A stretch of 8,366 bases of DNA from Gammaproteobacteria bacterium RBG_16_57_12 (GTDB lineage: Bacteria > Pseudomonadota > Gammaproteobacteria > RBG-16-57-12): positions 1 to 8,366 of the forward strand of contig MGXL01000024.1 in assembly GCA_001801365.1 (NCBI GenBank), in the 5' to 3' direction. A program made the translations under genes and the position numbers. Of the stretch, positions 4,752 through 8,366 are shown piece by piece. Each line of letters begins with the position of its first letter. Within the stretch, counting starts at the first letter, position 1. The notes beneath the pieces are model-generated. The model was given only the letters and a program-made list of their open reading frames with translations. It was not told where the DNA came from and did not search any database.

Positions 4752-5705
4752 ATGAAACGGCATGAATTGATGAAAATCCTGATTATCATGCTCATCGCCG
4801 GCGGCATAGGCGCAAATAGCGTCTTCGCGGCTTCGTGGGATCCTTATTCAGCCGCGACAAACAAGGACAGTATAGTCAACTCACGCCATAACCTGACACA
4901 AAGTTTTTATTCAGCTTATGGCGCATCTCTTACCCCGCGCGCTATAGCAAGCGGTTCCGGCGCTACCGGAGATAGCGCTCTGACATTGATGAATCTCGCC
5001 CGTAATCAATATGGTGAAGTCTGCGTATTCTGCCATACCCCGCACGGCGGCAACATTGCTGTTGCGGCACCGCTCTGGAACCATACCATTAATACCACCA
5101 CTTACACGACCTGGAACACCCTGGCCGGCACCTCCTGGTATCCCGGCCCCAGCTCCCTGATCTGTCTGGGTTGTCATGATGGCACAGTGTCGATTGACTC
5201 TATTATCAACATGCCCGGCTCCGGGAAATATAGTGAAAGCAACAAGGACGGAAGGGGGAATGTAGCTTTTCTTAACAGCTGGAGCAGTACGTGGCACCTC
5301 CCTTTGGGGGATGATCTAGGCGTTGTACTTGGTTGCAGAATGTGCCATGGAGACCATACTGATAATCCGCCACAAGGGGCGCCATCTTTTAGGGCTTTCA
5401 CTATAGGCGCGGACCTGCGCAACGATCACCCGGTGGGCATAACCTACCCGGCCACGGGCACACCCAACTTCAATGTCCCAGCAAATGAAAACGTGGGGAA
5501 AGCCAAATTCTTCGGTGCGGATTCAACACTGAACAAGAGCGATATCCGGCTTGTTTATAGCAGTGGTGCGTACAAGGTCGAGTGCACCAGTTGCCACGAC
5601 CCCCACGGGGTGCCCTCGGCAGGCACCGGCAGCACCTTTGTCGGCAGCTTCCTGAGGAAGGATAATGCCGGCAGTGCCTTATGCCTGACCTGCCACGATA
5701 AATAA
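4752..5705 (+). CDS. Exported pentaheme cytochrome c (second of tandem pair)
   Basis: The 317-residue product is a paralog of the preceding cytochrome. Its signal peptide covers residues 1-26 (core ILIIMLIAGGIGANSVFA). CXXCH sites lie at 91-95 (CVFCH), 138-142 (CLGCH), 195-199 (CRMCH), 278-282 (CTSCH) and 311-315 (CLTCH), again with the last almost at the C-terminus. Mature non-CXXCH histidines are 46, 98, 111, 182, 202, 226 and 285; six of them correspond to those of the first protein and His202 is extra. The two proteins diverge most after the signal peptide (51-75) and around heme 3 (161-220), and are almost identical around hemes 2, 4 and 5. GAGAG lies six bases before the ATG; the 21-base gap has no promoter or terminator, so both genes share one transcript. 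The role is inferred as periplasmic or extracellular electron transfer. Confidence 0.92.
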   Translation: MKRHELMKILIIMLIAGGIGANSVFAASWDPYSAATNKDSIVNSRHNLTQSFYSAYGASLTPRAIASGSGATGDSALTLMNLARNQYGEVCVFCHTPHGGNIAVAAPLWNHTINTTTYTTWNTLAGTSWYPGPSSLICLGCHDGTVSIDSIINMPGSGKYSESNKDGRGNVAFLNSWSSTWHLPLGDDLGVVLGCRMCHGDHTDNPPQGAPSFRAFTIGADLRNDHPVGITYPATGTPNFNVPANENVGKAKFFGADSTLNKSDIRLVYSSGAYKVECTSCHDPHGVPSAGTGSTFVGSFLRKDNAGSALCLTCHDK

Positions 5706-5749
5706 CCCCGGCGTTACTAGCCCGAATATCCCGCCATTGCGTGAATATC

Positions 5750-5764
5750 GCGAGCTTTGCTCGC
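5750..5764 (+). terminator. Small hairpin after the cytochrome operon (weak terminator candidate)
   Basis: A perfect 6-bp stem GCGAGC/GCTCGC closes a TTT loop, 45 bases after the second cytochrome stop. It is followed by TAAAATGG, so there is no U tract and intrinsic termination is doubtful. It may stabilise the mRNA 3' end. No better terminator was seen between the convergent cytochrome and phosphorylase genes. Confidence 0.3.
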
Positions 5765-5778
5765 TAAAATGGTATGAG

Positions 5779-5812
5779 ATGGTATGCATTCGAGAAATAT
5801 ATAGACACCATG
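5779..5812. repeat. Right copy of the 34-bp repeat flanking the cytochrome genes
   Basis: Same orientation as 3562-3595 with 29 of 34 identical bases. An extra ATGGTATG lies just upstream at 5769-5776. The copy sits in the 163-base gap between the convergent cytochrome and phosphorylase genes, where a promoter operator would not be expected. This favours an intergenic repeat or insertion scar. Confidence 0.75.
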
Positions 5813-5835
5813 CCTTCGAAAAATCAGATAACACC
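5784..5835. repeat. Tandem 26-bp units within the right repeat
   Basis: Two adjacent 26-base units, 5784-5809 and 5810-5835, share ATGC-TTCGA--AAAT at the front and ACACC at the end, with 19 of 26 positions identical. The left repeat contains one equivalent unit at 3567-3592. Outer inverted ends are visible: GATGGT at 5778-5783 against ACCATC at 5833-5838. Confidence 0.55.
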
Positions 5836-5868
5836 ATCCCACATTTTGCTGCCGGCAATCCGGAACAT

Positions 5869-8366
5869 CTATCTGCCCGGATAGGGCGCGATCGGGGTCA
5901 GCTTCCAGATCTCCCGGTTGTATTCCTGCATGGTGCGGTCGGTGGAGAACTTGCCGCTGCTGGCGGTATTGAGAATGCTCATGCGCGTCCAGCGCTCCTG
6001 ATCCCGGTAGGCCTGCGCCGCGCGCTCCTGGGCATCGGCATAGCTGCGGAAATCCGCCAGCGTCAGCCAGGGATCCTCGCTGCTGGTGATGGCCGCGATG
6101 ATGGGCTTGTACAGCCCGGGCTCGAATTGATTGAAGTGTCCGCTGTGCAATAACTGCATGACGGCGCTCAGATCACTGTCCGCCTCGATGATCTCCAGGG
6201 GGCGATAGTCCTGGCGCATCTGTGTCGCCTGATCGGCGGTCAGGCCGAACAGGAAAAAATTCTCCTCGCCCACTTCCTCGCGGATCTCGATATTGGCGCC
6301 GTCGAGCGTGCCGATGGTGATGGCGCCGTTCATCATGAATTTCATATTGCCGGTGCCCGAGGCCTCCTTGCCGGCGGTGGAGATCTGCTCGGAGAGATCG
6401 GCGCCGGCACAGATCACCTCCATGGCGGAAACGCGGTAATTGGGCAGAAACACCACCTTGAGCCGGTCACCGATTTCGCTGTCCTGGTTGATCACCCGGG
6501 CGACATTATTGATCAGCTTGATGATGAGCTTGGCCATGGCATAGCCGGGCGCGGCCTTGCCGCCGATCAGCACGCAGCGATTGGTCCAGTTGGCGCTATC
6601 ACCCCGCTTGATGCGCTGATAGAGATGAATGACATGCAGGATGTTCAGCAGCTGGCGCTTGTATTCATGGATACGTTTGACCTGCACATCGAACAGGGCA
6701 TCGGGATCAAACACCACATGGCATTCCTGCAACACCAGCGCGGCCAGGCGCTGCTTGTTGGTGCGCTTCACGTCGCGCCAGCGGTGCCGGAATCCGGCAT
6801 CGTCCGCACAGGGCGCCAGCTTTTTCAGCTGCCCCAGGTCGGTGAGCCATTCCCGGCCGACCGCCTCGCCGATCAAGCGGCTCAGGCCCGGATTACACAG
6901 CGCCAGCCAGCGCCGCTGCGTCACGCCATTGGTCTTGTTGTTGAATTTCCCGGGCCAGAGCTGATGGAAATCCTGGAACAGGCCTTCGCGCAGCAGCCGG
7001 GAGTGCAGCTCCGCCACGCCATTGACCGAGAAGCTGCCGACCATGGCCAGATGGGCCATGCGCACCATGGGCTCAGCGCCTTCATCGATGATCGACATAC
7101 GCCGCTGACGCTCGGTATCGCCCGGCCAGCGCCGCGCCACATCGGCCAGGAAGCGGGCATTGGTTTCATAGATGATTTCCAGCAGGCGCGGCAACAGGTT
7201 TCTGAACATCTGCACCGGCCATTTTTCCAGGGCCTCGGGCAACAGGGTATGATTGGTATAGGCCATGGTGCGTGTGACAATCTCCCAGGCGGCATCCCAT
7301 TCCAGGCGCTGCTCATCCACCAGCAGACGCATCAATTCCGCCACCGCGATGCTGGGGTGGGTGTCGTTGAGCTGGAAACAATTTTTGGCAACGAAGCCTG
7401 AGAAATCGTTGCCGTGTATGCGTTTCCAGCGCCGCAACACGTCCTTGAGGCTGGCGGCAGCCAGAAAATACTGCTGACGCAGGCGCAACTCCTTGCCGTT
7501 TTCACTGGCATCGTTGGGATACAACACCATGGTGATGTGCTCGGCATCATTTTTCGCCGCTACGGCATCGGCATAGTCTCCGGCATTGAATTCACCGAGA
7601 TCGAACTCGTCGGTGGCCGTGGCCTTCCACAGGCGCAGACTGTTGACCGTGTCATTGGCATAACCCGGCACCGGGATATCATAGGGAACGGCCAGCACAT
7701 CCCGGGTATCCACCCAGCGCACCCGCCAGCTGCCCTGGTCGTCACGGTAATGCTCGCTGCGCCCGCCAAACTGAATACGCTGGGTGAATTCCGGGCGTTC
7801 CAGCTCCCAGGGATTGCCGTCGCGCAGCCAGTGATCCGGTTCCTCCACCTGATAGCCATTGCAGATGGTCTGACGGAACATGCCGTAGTCATAGCGCAGC
7901 CCATAACCCAGCACCGGCAATTGCAGGGTGGCGCAGCTATCCAGAAAACAGGCCGCCAGGCGGCCCAGACCGCCATTGCCCAGTCCGGCATCGTGCTCGC
8001 TGTCCGCCACATCCTCCAGCGCCAGGCCGTAATCATAGAGGGCCTTGTGTACGGCATCCGCAATGCCGAGATTGAGCATGGCATTACCCAGGGTGCGGCC
8101 CATCAAAAACTCCAGCGAGAGATAACAGGTGCGGCGGGCATCCCGCCCTTCATAGGCATAGCGGGTATCTTTCCAGCGCTCCATCAGGCGATCCCGCACG
8201 GTGTAGGCCAGAGCTTCATACAGATAATGGCTGGTACAATGATGCTGATCCCTGCCCAGGGTGCGGTTGTAATAACGTTGAAAATCTTTCGCGATGGCCA
8301 CCTGATCCATGGCCAGAGGTGATAACTCGGTCAACTTCGGATCCGGCGTCAGGAGATTCGGCTGAT
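5869..8366 (-). CDS. glgP: Glycogen/starch phosphorylase (frame open at the window edge)
   Basis: This cytosolic PLP enzyme splits alpha-1,4-glucan ends with phosphate to give glucose 1-phosphate. Counting from TTG 8334 it has 821 residues. Visible motifs: YLSLEFLMGRTL (71-82), EDAGLGNGGLGRLAACF-like block (114-130), LNDTHPSIAVAELMR (322-336), the NHTLLPEALEKWP block with His362, NNKTNGVTQRRWL (465-477), VQVKRIHEYKRQLLN (550-564) and EASGTGNMKFMMNGA (657-671) with PLP-binding Lys665. All key residues are intact and no frameshift is seen. The frame has no stop between 8334 and the window edge, and neither TTG 8334 nor ATG 8310 has a Shine-Dalgarno, so the true start probably lies outside. No other glycogen gene is adjacent. 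It converges on the cytochrome operon, with 163 bases between stop codons. Confidence 0.96.
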   Translation of the reverse strand, partial: QPNLLTPDPKLTELSPLAMDQVAIAKDFQRYYNRTLGRDQHHCTSHYLYEALAYTVRDRLMERWKDTRYAYEGRDARRTCYLSLEFLMGRTLGNAMLNLGIADAVHKALYDYGLALEDVADSEHDAGLGNGGLGRLAACFLDSCATLQLPVLGYGLRYDYGMFRQTICNGYQVEEPDHWLRDGNPWELERPEFTQRIQFGGRSEHYRDDQGSWRVRWVDTRDVLAVPYDIPVPGYANDTVNSLRLWKATATDEFDLGEFNAGDYADAVAAKNDAEHITMVLYPNDASENGKELRLRQQYFLAAASLKDVLRRWKRIHGNDFSGFVAKNCFQLNDTHPSIAVAELMRLLVDEQRLEWDAAWEIVTRTMAYTNHTLLPEALEKWPVQMFRNLLPRLLEIIYETNARFLADVARRWPGDTERQRRMSIIDEGAEPMVRMAHLAMVGSFSVNGVAELHSRLLREGLFQDFHQLWPGKFNNKTNGVTQRRWLALCNPGLSRLIGEAVGREWLTDLGQLKKLAPCADDAGFRHRWRDVKRTNKQRLAALVLQECHVVFDPDALFDVQVKRIHEYKRQLLNILHVIHLYQRIKRGDSANWTNRCVLIGGKAAPGYAMAKLIIKLINNVARVINQDSEIGDRLKVVFLPNYRVSAMEVICAGADLSEQISTAGKEASGTGNMKFMMNGAITIGTLDGANIEIREEVGEENFFLFGLTADQATQMRQDYRPLEIIEADSDLSAVMQLLHSGHFNQFEPGLYKPIIAAITSSEDPWLTLADFRSYADAQERAAQAYRDQERWTRMSILNTASSGKFSTDRTMQEYNREIWKLTPIAPYPGR

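Noticed and set aside
3831..4763. Minus-strand open frames opposite the first cytochrome
   Set aside because: The plus strand encodes signal peptide, five CXXCH motifs and a paralog next door; the antisense frames have no recognisable features.
5706..5868. Integron attC site or CRISPR array at the cytochrome island flank
   Set aside because: No paired attC core sites with the expected symmetry were found. The repeats are only two to three degenerate units without regular spacers.
5737..6153. Plus-strand 138-codon frame spanning the right repeat and the phosphorylase end
   Set aside because: Mostly antisense to conserved phosphorylase sequence; begins inside a hairpin and repeat region with no ribosome binding site.
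6625..7401. Plus-strand open frame (258 codons) opposite glycogen phosphorylase
   Set aside because: Antisense shadow of conserved phosphorylase motifs; no recognisable domain and no ribosome binding site.
7414..8322. Long plus-strand open frame (302 codons) opposite glycogen phosphorylase
   Set aside because: It lies entirely antisense to an intact, strongly conserved gene. Its translation is low-complexity, rich in Gly, Ile, Gln and Ala, with no domain, as expected of a shadow frame in GC-rich coding DNA.

Overview
The window looks like chromosomal DNA of a Gram-negative bacterium, most likely a gammaproteobacterium. The basis is a Csu-type chaperone-usher pilus operon, Sec-exported multiheme cytochromes c, a YhbQ-like GIY-YIG protein and a glycogen phosphorylase with moderately GC-rich codon use. 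The lineage is inferred from gene types only; no rRNA or other taxonomic marker is present.

Layout. Positions 1-1442 (minus strand) carry the front of a chaperone-usher operon: an SCPU-domain pilin, a PapD-like chaperone, and the first 58 codons of the outer-membrane usher, which leaves the window. A sigma-28-like promoter precedes the pilin, and a hairpin with a T-rich tail lies between pilin and chaperone. Positions 1583-3429 (minus strand) hold an alpha/beta hydrolase whose stop codon overlaps the start of a GIY-YIG gene (ATGA), then a small exported protein of unknown function ending at a strong terminator. Positions 3430-5868 form the most distinctive part, a cytochrome island. Two tandem plus-strand genes encode related exported pentaheme cytochromes c, after an AT-rich leader with a second sigma-28-like promoter containing an exact GCCGATAA. 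Related 34-bp repeats (29 of 34 identical) sit on both sides of the island, and a further degenerate 26-bp unit lies on the right side. Positions 5869-8366 (minus strand) carry glycogen phosphorylase, whose reading frame is still open at the window edge.

How the genes may work together. The pilus genes make a surface adhesive fibre: pilin subunit, its periplasmic chaperone and its export pore. The cytochromes are periplasmic or extracellular electron carriers with five CXXCH hemes each and enough extra histidines for bis-His ligation of every heme. If both sigma-28-like promoters are real, surface fibres and cytochromes would be switched with the motility regulon; this is an inference. The hydrolase, the GIY-YIG gene and the phosphorylase look like ordinary chromosomal genes between which the cytochrome pair may have been inserted.

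The points most worth following are the repeat-flanked pentaheme cytochrome pair, the two matching sigma-28-like promoters, patches of near-identity between the two cytochrome genes, and a hydrolase lacking the usual catalytic acid position.
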